Source of the DNA: Moniliophthora roreri
Taxonomy: Eukaryota; Basidiomycota; Agaricomycetes; Agaricales; Marasmiaceae
DNA length: 64,000 nucleotides
NCBI GenBank assembly: GCA_001466705.2
Contig: LATX02000237.1
Span: 1 to 64,000 of the forward strand
Direction: 5' to 3'
The number at the start of each line of letters is the position of its first letter. Within the stretch, counting starts at the first letter, position 1. The translations under genes and the position numbers were made by a program. The notes below the pieces were generated by a model that did not search any database, was not told the origin of the DNA, and worked only from the letters and a program-made list of their open reading frames with translations. Shown here in pieces: positions 47,142 through 59,862 of the stretch.

Positions 47142-49410
47142 ATGCTCCTTCTGGCCTTTCGCCTCGCCCTCTGTCTCGGTATCGTGTTACCGAAAGTCAC
47201 AGCTAGTACTAGTCCGAAAAAAATCTATGGCGTTAACTTGGGTTCATGGTGCGAGACGCAACCATTAACCAAGTAACTTGACACTGACGCCGTTCTACAG
47301 GCAGGTTGCCGAACCTTGGATGTTCCCTGAAGGTATACCTCTTTGCCTTGAATCTCCAAAGCCTGTGTTTATCTTTCACCTACAGAATGGAAAGCCATGG
47401 GCGGCGAAAAGTGTAATTCCTGCACTGATTGCATCGCCAGTGAATTGTACGTGTTATCCTATTCAGCCTTTTATCTTCTACTCATTAATTCCCGTAGTGC
47501 CTTCGCCAAAGCATATCCTAATGATGTAGACGCCAAGTTTAAGAAGCACTGGTATGCCAGGACTTTGAATAGTCGCCCACTGTTACTTATTTCAACTGCC
47601 AGGCAAACATGGTTTACGAAGGCCGATGTTGACCGACTGAAATCACTCGGAATCAATACTGCCCGTGTTCCAGTACTGTGATGCCTTCTTTTCACCCATT
47701 TCCGTGAGTTAACACATTCTTAGCTCGGCTGGTGGATTGTAGAAGGCTTGGTTGATCGCAAGACGGAATTCTTCCCTCGTGGTGGCCTACTGGAACTGGT
47801 CCGTGGGCCGCATTCCCAACCTTGATTCCGCATTGATTTCATGCATTACAGCGTCGTGGACTTGCCGAGCTGAGCGAGGCTGGTATTACGGCCGTTCTTG
47901 ACCTTCATGCTGCTCCTGGTGTTCAAAGACCCAATGAAATGTGGAGCGGCCAGTAAGTAGCACTCACATTCTGGTTTCTCTCGCTGTATTAATGCTTGCA
48001 TAGCTGTACCGAGGATGTTCAGTTCTATGTACGTGGCTCTCGGCTTCGCCTATTCTTATATGACACTCACGCATGTATTAGACTCCCAAGAATTACCACC
48101 GTGCATTAGTGTGGGCGGCTGTGATGACTACACTCTCTCACGTGGACCCGGCCTTCAACAGCGTTTTCGCCATCGGTTCTGCCAATAGTCCTTTACCAGA
48201 TGCGACCAAGACTCCAGGTTACGCAGAATGTACGTATAACCCCCCTGATTCCTGTCGTTTGCTGACCATGAATACTCCGATAGATGTGAAGAATTTTGTG
48301 CTCGTCGTCCGACTCATCGAATCCGTCTTCGGTATTGACGCCAACTCACCGGTTATCCCAAAATTGACGTCGTATGGTGATAAGAATATCACCTACGCGT
48401 TTGATGATGCATGTAAACAAGACCACGTCATTACATCTTACCCCCCGGAAGTAATCAAGGCCGTCCTTGCCTCGATTCCCCTCGTTGGAGAGATAATTAC
48501 GGATATCATTAAGGACGAGTCATGCTTCAAGATCCCCAATACTGTCAACCGTCAGCCATTGATTGCTAGGTGGGTGTAGTATCATAATTGACCGTACGCT
48601 TACTCATTGACACCCCTTGACAGCGTGCTTGATGCCGCCATGCAAAAGAACAGCAAGTCTAACCCTAAGGAGGCTGCGATTGGCCCAACGGTGTTTGACC
48701 ACCACCTCTTCTTCGCAGACGACTCGTAAGTCAAACTATACCACTTCTAGATGCGATAGCTCAGGAGACCCTTTGTCTAGCTCTGGAGTGAGTTAACCCT
48801 TAATAACTCTTAGTACCACTGAACAAATCTGGAAAACAGAAACCTGTAAACGCCACCCCGGAGGGCTGGTTGACTGCCATTTGCAGTAAGTCCGTCTCTG
48901 TGAATCGTTGAAGAAATTTGCTGAATCTACCAACTGCCATTAGATTCGGATGTTATCGATGATATGGCCGTTCTCGGGAACTTCCCCTTGTGGTTCGGTG
49001 GTATGTTGGCTCGTTGGCACCACCTTGCCATTGCTCATTCACATATTTGTCAGAGTGGACATTGGCTACGTCACTTGGCCAAGCCGAGACAGAGAAGTTC
49101 TTGCGCGACTATGGTGATGCGCAGAAGTTGCTCTACGGGAAGAGCCTTGGCTGGGTCGTGAGTATCATCGAATCATGGTGAAAGTACCATACTCATGCAC
49201 TTCGTGTAGTATTGGGCCTACAAGGTCGAGAAGAGCATAGGGGCGGTCTGGTTAGTAATGCATCTGCGTTCGCATACCCATATATACTCATTTCAATTGT
49301 TCAGGTCCTACACTGCCGCCGTTGACAAGGGCCTCCTCACCAAAGATCCTTCGAAGGTATTCAATAAGGATGTCTGCAAGCCATACATCAAGAAGAAGGA
49401 CAGCTATTGA
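47142..49410 (+). CDS. Secreted GH5-like protein lacking the acid/base Glu (copy C)
   Basis: Seventeen exons: 47142-47248, 47301-47332, 47386-47446, 47498-47551, 47603-47672, 47724-47798, 47852-47952, 48004-48028, 48082-48229, 48284-48569, 48624-48725, 48781-48787, 48840-48885, 48944-49000, 49054-49157, 49210-49250, 49305-49410; 473 residues, all phases consistent. Signal peptide about 1-22. Signatures: GVNLGSW near 35, EPWMFPEEWKAMGG, VLDLHAAPGVQ near 150, PLWFGEWTLATSL with the nucleophile Glu, and a YWAYKVE block. The acid/base motif Asn-Glu-Pro reads Asn-Ser-Pro (residue 211, bases 48187-48189). Exon lengths equal those of copy B at most positions, so the two are duplicates with conserved introns. 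Related intact proteins are exo-beta-1,3-glucanases of the cell wall; here a binding or regulatory role is inference. Confidence 0.86.
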
Positions 49411-52400
49411 GATCTCGGCAGTCCATTAGTCTAATGTCAACAAACATCCCTGTGTTCGAACACATCAACTTACCAGTACCGCCGTTACCCGAGCCGGAAG
49501 AGGATGTGAGACACACCTTCAGTATATAGTCATTTTGTTCAATCTTTTTTTAATCCACTCGCTTCATCAAAGTATTAGAATGGGGGATCGACGCTCCAGG
49601 TTTCTTGAGTTACAGGAGCGTGATAGCAGTGCGGGCCAATCTACAGTGATCTTCGGGCTTTCTAAATAAAATTTAGGCGTGTTATACACAATCCTTAAAC
49701 CCGCCGTTTAGGCCCCTAGCTACTATTGTAGCAAAGATGTAAGTGGAAAACCCACGATAGGGATGGATACCGACAAGAATTAGGCTACGAAGATTCGATC
49801 TCCGGATTAAAAGGCTCGAGTACCCACACAAACATACCCTCTTCTGCACCTCTGGTAAGTAAGGTTTTGGCATTTCTGCATCAAAGAACTGTGCCCTATC
49901 CCTCCTGAAAGCTGAATATCATCTATCAGTTGTGCCCGTCCAAACACAACGCCTCCAACCGTCAACGTGGATCACACCATCGGAGTGCCGTTTCTTCCTT
50001 TCCCGTGACCATTACTGACTACCCAGATCCCAGTCTTTCGATGAGTCCCTCTAAGCGGAGCGCGAAGAATTTATCCTTTTTTGTGACCCATTGAAATTGG
50101 GTGGCCGGCTGAATAGGTACTTCAATATACAAACGTTGATGATCAAAACAGCTATAGATGATATTGACAGTCATGATTTTAGGTTACCTTAGCATTCAGC
50201 TCGGATAGAAAGCATATCGGCTGCCCAGTTTCATTCTCAGCCCAGTTTCATTCTCATGTGGAAGAACTAAGGAGATTGGCCTTAGATTTCGTTCCTTTCC
50301 ATCCGTTGTCAGCTGTCCAGGTGTATTCAACGCTCGTACCTTCGGTGCTTTGGTTCACCGGGTCCTGCCTGTATGAAACGGCATCACAGCGGTATGCTTG
50401 AATGGCCCTCTTGAACTGTATCCCCGAAATAATGCATCGTTGTTAGCTACGAGTTCGAGTTTATGCGTGGGAAAGTTGTGGCCTGATAGATGCCGATAGA
50501 CGTTTTGTTTGGCTCAATTTTTCGTTCCGCACGTTCTTCGCTCTCATTACAATCGGCTTCAGAAATCCCAAGTTTCTGCAAAACCATAACGCTAGGAAAC
50601 GGACTCGTCATCGCCATTGAATTATGGTGGCCCATTGTGCAGCAAGTGCGTTCAGGGCAATTTTACGCTTCTGATCATTGCTTCTGATTATTCTCAACCG
50701 CTTGAGCAGATTTCTACGGAACAGTGCCCGAGCCTTGAGCGCTTGAGCCCTACAGAGCCTTGTAGGACTGTGTTGGGTACTGTGAACCCTGGGCTCGGTC
50801 AGGCTGGGTGTCAGGGCTTGAGCCCGGCCCGCAGCATCATTAATGATAATCAAAACCCTACCGCAGCGGATTTGATCCTTCATTTGGGTCAGTAAAGATT
50901 TGGTAAAGATTCCTAGAGTTGCCACTGGTTAACTGGGCGTAGGTAGATGGGCTAAGGCTTGTCCTCATGCTGGGTCAAGGCGACGTATGAACGGGAGTCT
51001 GATACATCCAATTCCTGCGGTGCTCGATGTGTTTCCTATCGCCGTTTCATCATCGACAAGGAGAACGAGAATACCTCGAAACCAAGACGTCCCTAGGAGC
51101 CAAATACACTGCCCAAAGAACCCATCTGTCTCGCCAGCACCGACTGCTTTCGTGACTCTGCATTGATGATAAATCATATGTTTTCGCGTTGAGCGCTGAA
51201 GGTCGAATGGAAGAATCACCGTGACTGACACGAGCATTACCCCGGATGTACATATAATGAGCTGGTGACAAGCTACAAGAGCGGGCGTTAATCGTTAATC
51301 TGCAACTTCGGCAGGGAAATTCCGGTGGTGACTGTACGTCGCTCAAAACTGTAGTATCATCAGCCCTCAGCTTTCGCTATCACAGCCAAGGATGGTTACC
51401 GACAAACATCACTGTACACGGAAAGAGGATTCGGTCTTTGGATTGAAGGGCTCGGCTCTCGATGCCAGTTGTCCGCAGGGCCACGAAGGTCTTCCGCAGC
51501 TCTAGTAAGTGTTATTACGGCATTCCTGCTTCCAAAAAAGCTGCATCTTGTTCTCTCACCATCTCTCTCAATAGTATATTGTCTATCTGACACAACGCCT
51601 CCAACGTGTTTGGCATTGACATCGGCCGCTGATAGTCGATACCGACTAAAATCCGATGGCCGAGATGAATGAGATCCACTTTAAGTGCGAAGGGTTAATC
51701 CTCTTTGTAGGCCTTATGTTCTATTGAACTTGAAGATTGAGATGGTCGATTCAATAGGTGTCCAAATATTAGCGGTCAAAACAGTTACAGATGATAAGTC
51801 TGACAGTTCGTATTTTGAGCCTTTCTCTGTATTGAATATATCTCTCACTCCTCGGCATTCAGGTCAAAGAGGAAACGAAAATATATCGGCTGCTCGGTGC
51901 CATTCTCACGTCGAAATTTGAAGGACTCTGGACGTTTTGTTCGTTGTCAACTGTCTACATAAGTATTTAACGCTCGTATCGTGTGCCTTGCCCGTTTATT
52001 CAGTTTTTTCCTTCGGCATTTTTTATTCACCGGATCCTGTCGATGTGCTCGAACGGCTACCTTGAATTGGATTCCTAAAAAACGCATCGCTACTAGACCG
52101 TTCGGGTCAATTTTACACTCTTGATCGTTATCAAGGAACGGCTTTAACACGAAGAGTCTAGCCTTGGTAACACTCGATGTTTAATTAACTCCCTTGTCAC
52201 TCAGATCCCGCCTTTCGGTCAAATATGGTTCAGCAGTCGGGACAGGCTGGGACGGAAAACATATTGGCCTTTGTCCACAGCTTCATTCTAACATCGAAAT
52301 ATTGACTTTAGACATTTCGTTGCACTAGCAGCCATGGACTCAACTCTTGGGTTCTGCCTTGGCCGGTCAACAACCTTTCGTTCGGTGCGTCTTATTTACC

Positions 52401-52888
52401 GGATTACAAATTAGATTGTGTGCCAATGATTAAATGGCCGTTCTGAATTGGGTTTCCGAATGAATGCATTGTTATCAGTGCATTCTGGCAACTTGATATC
52501 ATTCATCGTTACTAATGGCTTTACCAGATATCTAGTGAACTCGTGGGAGAGTTCCAGCGAAATTCTACCACTGTTGTCAGCTATCATGGACCGGAAGGTG
52601 GTATAATATCCTCTGATGTGAAACCACAGGGCCCTATGCATTTAATCATTCAAGACAGCTGTCTTGAATGTACAAATGTAGGAAAGAAAATCTCCGCACA
52701 ATGGCGGTAAAGGGCTTGTGAAGGTCACTGAAATTGTTCTCTCCAGATCGGCCCAGCCAGATTGCTTTCTCTCCCATACCGGGCGCACAAAAGCTCCGTA
52801 GACACATCATTCACGACGTCGGCAGCTGGCATAGCATTAGTGAGATTTTGCTTGGACTTTCTGGGTAGAGGCATCGACCCAAACGACA
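49411..52888. repeat. Gene-free field with diverged tandem units
   Basis: Three diverged direct units are visible: about 49,800-50,480, 51,430-52,140 and 52,170-52,500. Shared landmarks include CAACGCCTCCAAC (units 1 and 2), ATATCGGCTGC followed by CATTCTCA, CACCGG(G/A)TCCTG, a GCTTGAATGGCC-like segment, and AATGCATCGTT/AACGCATCGCT. No intact frame is conserved among units. It may be an eroded gene or repeat array. Embedded at 50,695-50,850 is a fragment of the GGCTTGAGCCC-type MITE. Confidence 0.45.
50695..50850. mobile_element. Truncated hAT-type MITE relative
   Basis: Repeated GGGCTTGAGCCC/GAGCCTTG words and a terminus CCCGCAGCATCATTAA match the right end of the element at 56998-57354 (CCCGCAACATCACTAA). 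The left end is not recognisable. Confidence 0.55.
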
Positions 52889-52895
52889 TATAAAG
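52889..52895 (+). promoter_or_regulatory. TATA box of the 52.9-kb gene
   Basis: TATAAAG in CATATAAAGAG, 42 bp upstream of the start codon at 52937. Confidence 0.6.
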
Positions 52896-52936
52896 AGTCT
52901 GCGCTCGCAGTACCACACCCCAGAAACAAGCGTATC

Positions 52937-55205
52937 ATGCACCGACAACAAGTGACCTCCACTCAATCCCAAGAAACTATCATCTCCACTCAAGTCCAGG
53001 AGCAAACGACAACAGCCATGGCCACCACCAAAGCGTTTTCGCTCTACGACCACATCTGCGCTTTCAAGTCCAAGAAGGACTACCAAGCCACTCGTCTCGC
53101 TCGATATCTCATCCAAGTTCTCAGCCGCGACACTTGCCTGACTAAATGGGAGGCTTCCTCTCTGTCTCAAATCCTTGTCGGTGCCAGGGTTCGCTACGAC
53201 GAGATCCATGAATGGATTGGCATCGTTGGTTCCGAACAGCAAGTTGGCGAGTCCATCAGGTGGGATGCCTTTGGAAAGTACACCGATGGTCTCGACGCTC
53301 TCGAGAGGTGGGTTTCTTTGTCTATTATGACTTGCCCAAGACTTACTCAATTCGATCTATTCCCTTGACAGGGCATTATTCGATTTGGCCGTTGCGCTCG
53401 ATAAGGAAAACGAGTTGTTCATCCAACTTGAGCTCCAGATCAACGGGGAATTCAGTGACCTTGCAATCGTGATGGAACTGCTGGAGCAGGTCATTGAGCA
53501 AGCAATGGGCAAGCAGAGCGTATGTCTTGGGCCTCTTCAGTCGAAAGTCGAGTCCTCAATCATTTTGTCTTGCAGTTGTTCAGCGCCAGCGGATTCAATC
53601 GTACCATCCGTCGGCTCTATATTCTTATGAGCGGATGGGTGCTCAAGATCAAGAGCCTCCTGTTGAAGGAAAAAGGGAACGCGCATCTTCGGCAGACTCT
53701 GGTGCACCTTCAATTCATGTTGGACCAGATCCGAGAATGGGACCAGACTGGTATCGCACTGGACGTGGCACGAATCGTATGGCACCTATTTTTATTCAGG
53801 AATCTCCAATGCTGACGTTTCGTCTCAGAGGATTAGAACGGCATTCTCGCAAGCACTATATATACTCTCTGTCCTGCGTTTGCTCAACAAGAAGACGACT
53901 CTCACTGAAGAAATCTGGATTTATTTCGAGGAGTGAGTTCACATTCAAGCGATATTTATTGCTGACGTTGTATGATGGTCAGGGAGGCCAAGAACCTCTG
54001 TACAGGTGTAGGATTCGACAAACCCGGAGGCGATGGTTGGTCAAAGCTGATGATTGTCATTCGAAAAATCGTCGAGGTATTTCTCTATGCCCCAAGTGTC
54101 TTATTCAACCAAATGAACAATCCTTTCCCCTTCAGATTACGGTCCAAGTTACCACCACGATTACTGTAGGCGCCGGCGAGACCTCAAGAGGACCGGGACC
54201 CAAAGTACCCGAGCCGTACAAGGCCAAGTTACCCAAATACTATGCAGATATGAAGCGCAAGGCCGCCGAAATCAGGCGCCCGTACTTCTCCCAAGCCGTC
54301 ACTATCATCAGGATGTGCGAGGCTCTCGCTCAAGTACTCGAGGTCCAGGTCGATCAAGTAGCAGCGGAGAAGGAAATCGAACTGTGAGTTTTTAGCTATT
54401 GCTACGGATAATGATCACTGCTGAACAGCGAGACAATTTCAGTGCCTTCCATTCCGCTCAGGCCGTATTATTGGCTGCTATTAACGCTGCATCCGGCTTC
54501 CAAGGGATCGTCTCCCAGAAAACTGCGCGTGTTTCTGAGCTCTTCATTGTTGCCCAGAATTCACTGCGATCCTGCTTCACGTCTTTCAAGGTATGCGGTT
54601 ATAGATGCGTTCCAGTTCTGATATCAGTCATAAAGCATCTTATGTTTCTAGATCCAAGAGCAATGGTCAAGGTGGGAAGCAATGATGGCAGCTGCTATGA
54701 CGAGAGATGCGGAGCATTTGGCATTGTTTGAGAAGCGAATCCAAATGGTGAGTACTCTGAAAGTGTCGCCTTTTAATGACCTACATTAACATTGACGAAC
54801 TCGACAAGGTTGCTGAACACGAGAACCCTCACTCAACCGAAATGGTGACGATCCAGCTCGAACTCGTTCAAAAGGAAGTAGGTACTGGCAGATGGCAGAA
54901 GCAAATTTCTGAGACTGTATCATGTGGGTCCCGCCGTTCATAATATCTTTGTCATGGTTTTCTTATTCTTACCATCCGATCCAGACCAAATTCCAAGTGA
55001 CGCCACCCTCCAGACGTTGTTGTCTATGGAGGCTTCGCGTAACACGCGATTCCACGGCCGCATTGCCAATCTGAGCTCCTACTTTGCTTCTGAGGGCGAC
55101 ATCACGCAGATGCGCTCTCCGATCATGAAGCTTTCGGAGATTCAGCCCAGCGCCAATGGAGCTCGGTCGCTGAGGTTGGTTCTCGCGGATGAAACTGCAC
55201 ATTAA
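52937..55205 (+). CDS. Hypothetical 581-residue helical protein, ten exons
   Basis: Exons 52937-53307, 53372-53519, 53576-53776, 53829-53932, 53983-54076, 54136-54383, 54443-54590, 54652-54747, 54809-54923, 54985-55205, all in phase. No signal peptide or membrane segment. It is predicted mostly alpha-helical, with coiled-coil-like stretches (LSQILVGARVRYDEIHEW, MKRKAAEIRRPYFSQAV, WSRWEAMMAAAMTRDAEHL). Charged and Gln-rich at the N-terminus. No catalytic motif or family was recognised. A TATA box and clean splice sites argue that it is a real, expressed host gene. Confidence 0.75.
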
Positions 55206-56989
55206 AGTGTTGTGTGGGTGTTGAGAGCAGACATACGCTGTTGGACACACTTGTACACGGAAGCCCTTAACTCTCTTTTTCGACTCATTCCTTCAGTACT
55301 CCAGTTTCGTTCGTTCGTTCCATGTCTTTGATTCTGGTCAAGGATAATATGTCTGATTCCGCTACGGTACATTCATACATATTTTGTTCCAGACCTTCCA
55401 CTTAATAACCCTCTCCTTACAGTACTCATTCTCCTCGTAGACTGAATATTTATATTGTTATGCATGTCTGTATAAATCCTACATACAGAGTGCTCAATGT
55501 TATTGTTCTCTCCCCAAGTGCTTGGACGTCTACACATAAACCATGAAGATACGGTAGGAAGTGTGCAAGTACAGATCGAAGGAGTCGGCCTCGCGGCAGG
55601 CATGAAATAATAAATATCTTGACACGGACTCTCAGCGAGCTCACAAAGGAGGTATACAGACGGAAACGTCACGAACAGGCTGCAACGAAAGACTAGTGAT
55701 CTCTTGTTGGTCTCTTCCTGCACGTCAGCTCAGGATTTTGGTATCAGAATAAGTACGTCACACACCACGATGAAACGTCCATGGTCCCGGTGTACCTTGG
55801 TCAGAGCGTACCAACTTCATAGCTGAGATAGGACTTCCTCGACAGTGCAACCGTTATAGAATATGCTTGGCGCTTCTTCCAGCTGTTCTTTGCGCGCGTA
55901 TGAGAGCAGTGAGTTGCTACATGACATCCCAAGCAGCGACAATATCAGGCCAGGAATCGAGGTTCCCCTGTTCCATAGAATCTTAGAAATGGATAACTGA
56001 TAATGACTAGTGAGCCCACGTTATAGGACCGTTGGGGTGACGAATGAATGGCACGATATTCAGCTTCCCAGCAATGCAAATCGTCTTTACGCGCCCCGCA
56101 AATACATCCCTCTGATCGTCCGTCTCTATCGAATCTGCACAAATTTTCCATCAGCTGTGATAATGTATGCCGCCCTCTGTCAAGGATTTTTGAGCCACGG
56201 CTCTGGCAGTAAAGGAGTCAAGGAGAGCTGGAGGCTAAAACTCGGGCTTCAGCTTGTCGGAGCAGTTATACGTATGTATCTGATAAGGCAGGGAACGACG
56301 TGCGCAATATCGCATAGCGTGTCCAAGGTGTAAGTCTAAGACGACTTCAAGGAAGACTTTCATCCATGGGAGATGTAGGTCCAGTTTTTGACATCTGCAG
56401 CGGTCGCAACCCGCAGAAAAATCTGGCTTTATCCCATGAATCAGAGATCCCAAGGCATTTCGCAGTTGAGTGCTGAGGCATGAAACGTCGGTGTACGAGG
56501 TAGGCTGTCGAAAGCGAGCTTTCGATTTGCGTGGCTACATCTCGGGGAAAAGTATGTGGAGGCCTTGACGATCACTGGTTAAAACCCGAGAGAGAGCTTT
56601 TCATGTTGCATTGCGTACGATTACAATGGCAGAACTGATTGCAGAGGGCACTTTAGAAACGCTGTAAATGATGTATCAATAGAATACGCACCCTTCATAA
56701 CGCTTTATGCCATTATTCCGTGTCCCCAATGAAACCAATATTCAGCGAGATCCATTGAGCTGAACTAGAATGCTTCACTTTGGACTGAGGTCGCCAGGAT
56801 CGTGGTGGTAAGAAACTAGCATTTTCCATTTTTTTCCACGTTCCGCTTCTTCGACTCGAACCGCCATGACGGCACCACAAATTCACATCTTTATCTGACA
56901 CATAATTGCAAGTTTCCAATTCTCTGTAAAACGGGGGGGTCCACGTTTCGCAAGATATATAGGATGACATGAAAAGATTCTGAACATCA
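55206..56989. other. Intergenic
   Basis: No supported gene; short open frames on both strands only. Confidence 0.45.
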
Positions 56990-56997
56990 AGTGAGTT

Positions 56998-57354
56998 TAG
57001 TGATGTTGGGGGCTCAGCTCAAGCCCTGAAGCCAGGCCTGACCCAGCCGGGGCTCACAAAGCCGAGCCGAGCCCTACTGTAGGGCTTCGACCGGGCTCAG
57101 GGCTCGGGCTTGCATTTCTGGCTTGCATTTCTGAAAGCCCAAGCCCAGGGCTTGAGCCCTAGACGATATGATGGAAAGTGCAGCCCGTGGGTGTAGGCAA
57201 GTGATACCCAAAAGCCCTGGCCTAAGCCGGGCCCTGCCTATGGCTCGGGCTTCTGGCGGCTCAAGGCTCGGGCTCGATGTTTGGTGAGCCTGAGCCCTCT
57301 CAAGCCAGGCCTAAGCCCGGGGCTTTGAGCCGAGCCGAGCCCGCAACATCACTA
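56998..57354. mobile_element. hAT-type MITE, 357 bp, 8-bp target duplication
   Basis: Termini TAGTGATGTTG...CAACATCACTA are inverted repeats that extend inward as GGGCTC(A/G)GCTC. The flanks are identical 8-mers AGTGAGTT (56990-56997 and 57355-57362). The inside is built of GGCTCGGGCTT/AAGCCCGAGCC words, giving strong foldback potential. Eight-bp duplications suggest hAT-type mobilisation. No coding capacity. Confidence 0.87.
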
Positions 57355-57362
57355 AGTGAGTT

Positions 57363-59862
57363 ATTGGTTGCCTTATTCGTTCAGACCGTCTTTGGTGATT
57401 GAAATCATCACAGAGCTCTAAATTGGGAACTACAAGACGTGGAAGACGTATCAAAGTTCGACGGTGGTTCATTGCGACACGTATATTTATAACTCGACTT
57501 GTGCAATACTCAGCGACGAAGCACACCCGACTCGGAGGGGGATGCATCGCGTCTTCGTTTCCTCAGCAACTTCTCATTCAATTGCAACCCCAGATTCTTC
57601 TCGACAGTGTATACATCAGCAAAGTGGCTAAAAATAATAGCTATATCCTGCGAGAATAGCATCCTCCGAAGCTTCGACGAGTGCCCCCTGTCAACAGTCA
57701 ATATCCGACTTATCAGAAGAGAAGATCCGTTAGGAATATTGTGAACTTTTTGGTGTGAGCCTATTGCGCACTTTTTTACGTCGACAGTAATGACACTAGC
57801 TAAACATTGCGGCGACAGTACCAGTTATTCGGAAGTAAGCCAACCAAGAACTCGGAGGTCATCGATTGTATATGTATGTGCTATCGATGGATCCTAACCT
57901 TTGATAGTAAACCTAGAGAACTCGACGCCTCAGCAAAAGACACGGTCGTCGTGGGTTGGGGAGCGAGGGCGCCGCATTGTCAAGAGGCGGCCGAACAAAG
58001 TCGTTTCCCCGATGGCGCTACGGCCAATCGAAACTCGGATAGGAATTTGAAATTGTATACAGTACCTTCTTTTTCGGAAACCCTCGCTGACAGGTTGCCT
58101 CGAAGCATTCGAACATGAACGCAACTCGCAAGCTAAATATAGACCTTACAGTAATGGACGACGGCTGGCGGCCAGAACGACTCATGACTTATGGGCATCT
58201 TCGACTTCGCGAAATCATCATCATATATTCGACTTGCAACAATCCCAACCCCAATCCATGGTTTTGGACCTGCCTTCAGGCTCCAGCGTGGAAACTACAT
58301 GTCACAAGTAATGACGCGGTCAATCGGACTGCATGAACATTAGCAAGAGGCGATCATCTCCCTTTCAAAAAAAAAAAGTCGCCGTGCCTTTCCATTTCCT
58401 TACGAGACACCTCGACACGATGACACCAAGGTAAAACGACAAGAAGCACTGTACTATCAATAGCAGTAGTCCTGACACGCGAATGTGACCTTGATGGCAC
58501 TCGGAAAGAAACAAGCAAATCAATCCCCGCCACGCTGTACATGCGAGCTTCCCCCCCCTGGGTGGAGATTAAGTTTCAGTATGTATGTATTCCCTGATTG
58601 TTCCAACTAGAGCCAACACTCTCGAGGTATTTAGGAGGGATCAGCCACGAAGCCACTCAAAGTAAATCATCCGAACTGCCATCTTTTTACGCGCACGAAC
58701 TTGAAGCTACCCTCCACCCTAATTATCCTTAGGGTTCGATCCTAGTTTTTCATTTTTTCGAGGGTTCTGGTCGACGACGATCCCGGACCCAGAACCGGAC
58801 CCGAAACTGAATTCTGGTTCGCCACACGCGTACGCTGTACAGTATGTACATACGAACCCCCTAGGTGGAGATTAAGCTTCGAATACTTACCCATGTATGT
58901 TCTATCAAGACGACTTAAACTCAAACTGGCCGTAGAAATCACGCCTTTGGGTCGGCATGAGTGGAGATTGAGCTTTTTCTATCATTTCTGTCTGATGCTC
59001 AGAAGAAGAAGAAAGAAAACACGTCTTGAAGTCGCCATCTTAAGCTTTTTTTTTTTTCACACCTACACTTTGCATAGTACAGTATGCGTACCTGGGCCCT
59101 TTCTCACATTGACAACCCCAAAGTCTCCGAGTCATGGGCCCCCTTTTTTTTCCCTGTAACAGTCAATCCTCGACGTCGACTCGGGGAGGAAGGCGCATGC
59201 TGCACATACACAAACGCCAATTATGACTCTCCCAAGTGAACAGCCTCACTTTTTTTTTTTTACTGCTACTATTACTATAGCTATAGTGTATTCATGCGCC
59301 AGATGCGCAGCCACAGAATATAGGAATAGGAATGCTTAATTTCATTCCACGACGATCACGCAGATCCTCTTCGCCGAGTCCGAAAACAGCCGAAACCCCT
59401 TTTTTCTCTTCTCGAACCCAATGTCGAAGCTTATCAAGGGATCTAGGACATGTAACAACCTGAGGCACTCGTATAATTTTAAACGCCTTCGCGCCGAGTT
59501 AACCCCTCCATATCTGTTAAGAAAAAGAAATTTTGAACCTTGTTGCGATGCAAAGATTGACATGACTAGGAAATAATGCTATGCGAGGATGCGGTGATGC
59601 GTTTGGTGTGTATGTGTATGTGTGTACAGACGACGAGGAAAAAAAGAAAAGAAAAAGAAAAGAGTAGAAAAAAACAAAGTTAAGAATAACTGAGCGAGAC
59701 TAAGCAAGAATAATGTAAGCAAGAGAGATCCATGTATGAATAAATAAAAAAGAAAGAAAAAAAAGAGGGAGGGAGAGGGAGAGAGAGGTGTGAATCTACC
59801 AGCGGATAAGAAAAAGAACAGAAAACCAAAAGCTACCCACATTAAAAAAACACCACCTTCAT
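57363..59862. other. Intergenic with short repeats and homopolymer runs
   Basis: No supported gene. A direct repeat of about 60-70 bp is present at about 58,533-58,590 and 58,828-58,898, sharing CGCTGTACA and GGTGGAGATTAAG. A weaker third match is near 58,962. T-runs are common (59,050, 59,250). The final 260 bp are purine-rich and probably form the 3' UTR of the minus-strand gene ending at 59863. Confidence 0.4.

Noticed and set aside
48726..48839. A single intron without the 7-nt microexon in GH5-like gene C
   Set aside because: Every one-intron option breaks the phase needed for the following TPEGWLTAIC block, and copy B needs the same microexon.
56998..57354. Repeated GGCTCGGGCTT words as a CRISPR-like or satellite array
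   Set aside because: No regular spacers; the inverted termini and 8-bp duplication show a MITE.
58700..58760. GGGTTCGATCC near 58735 as a tRNA B box
   Set aside because: No matching acceptor, D or anticodon arms around it.
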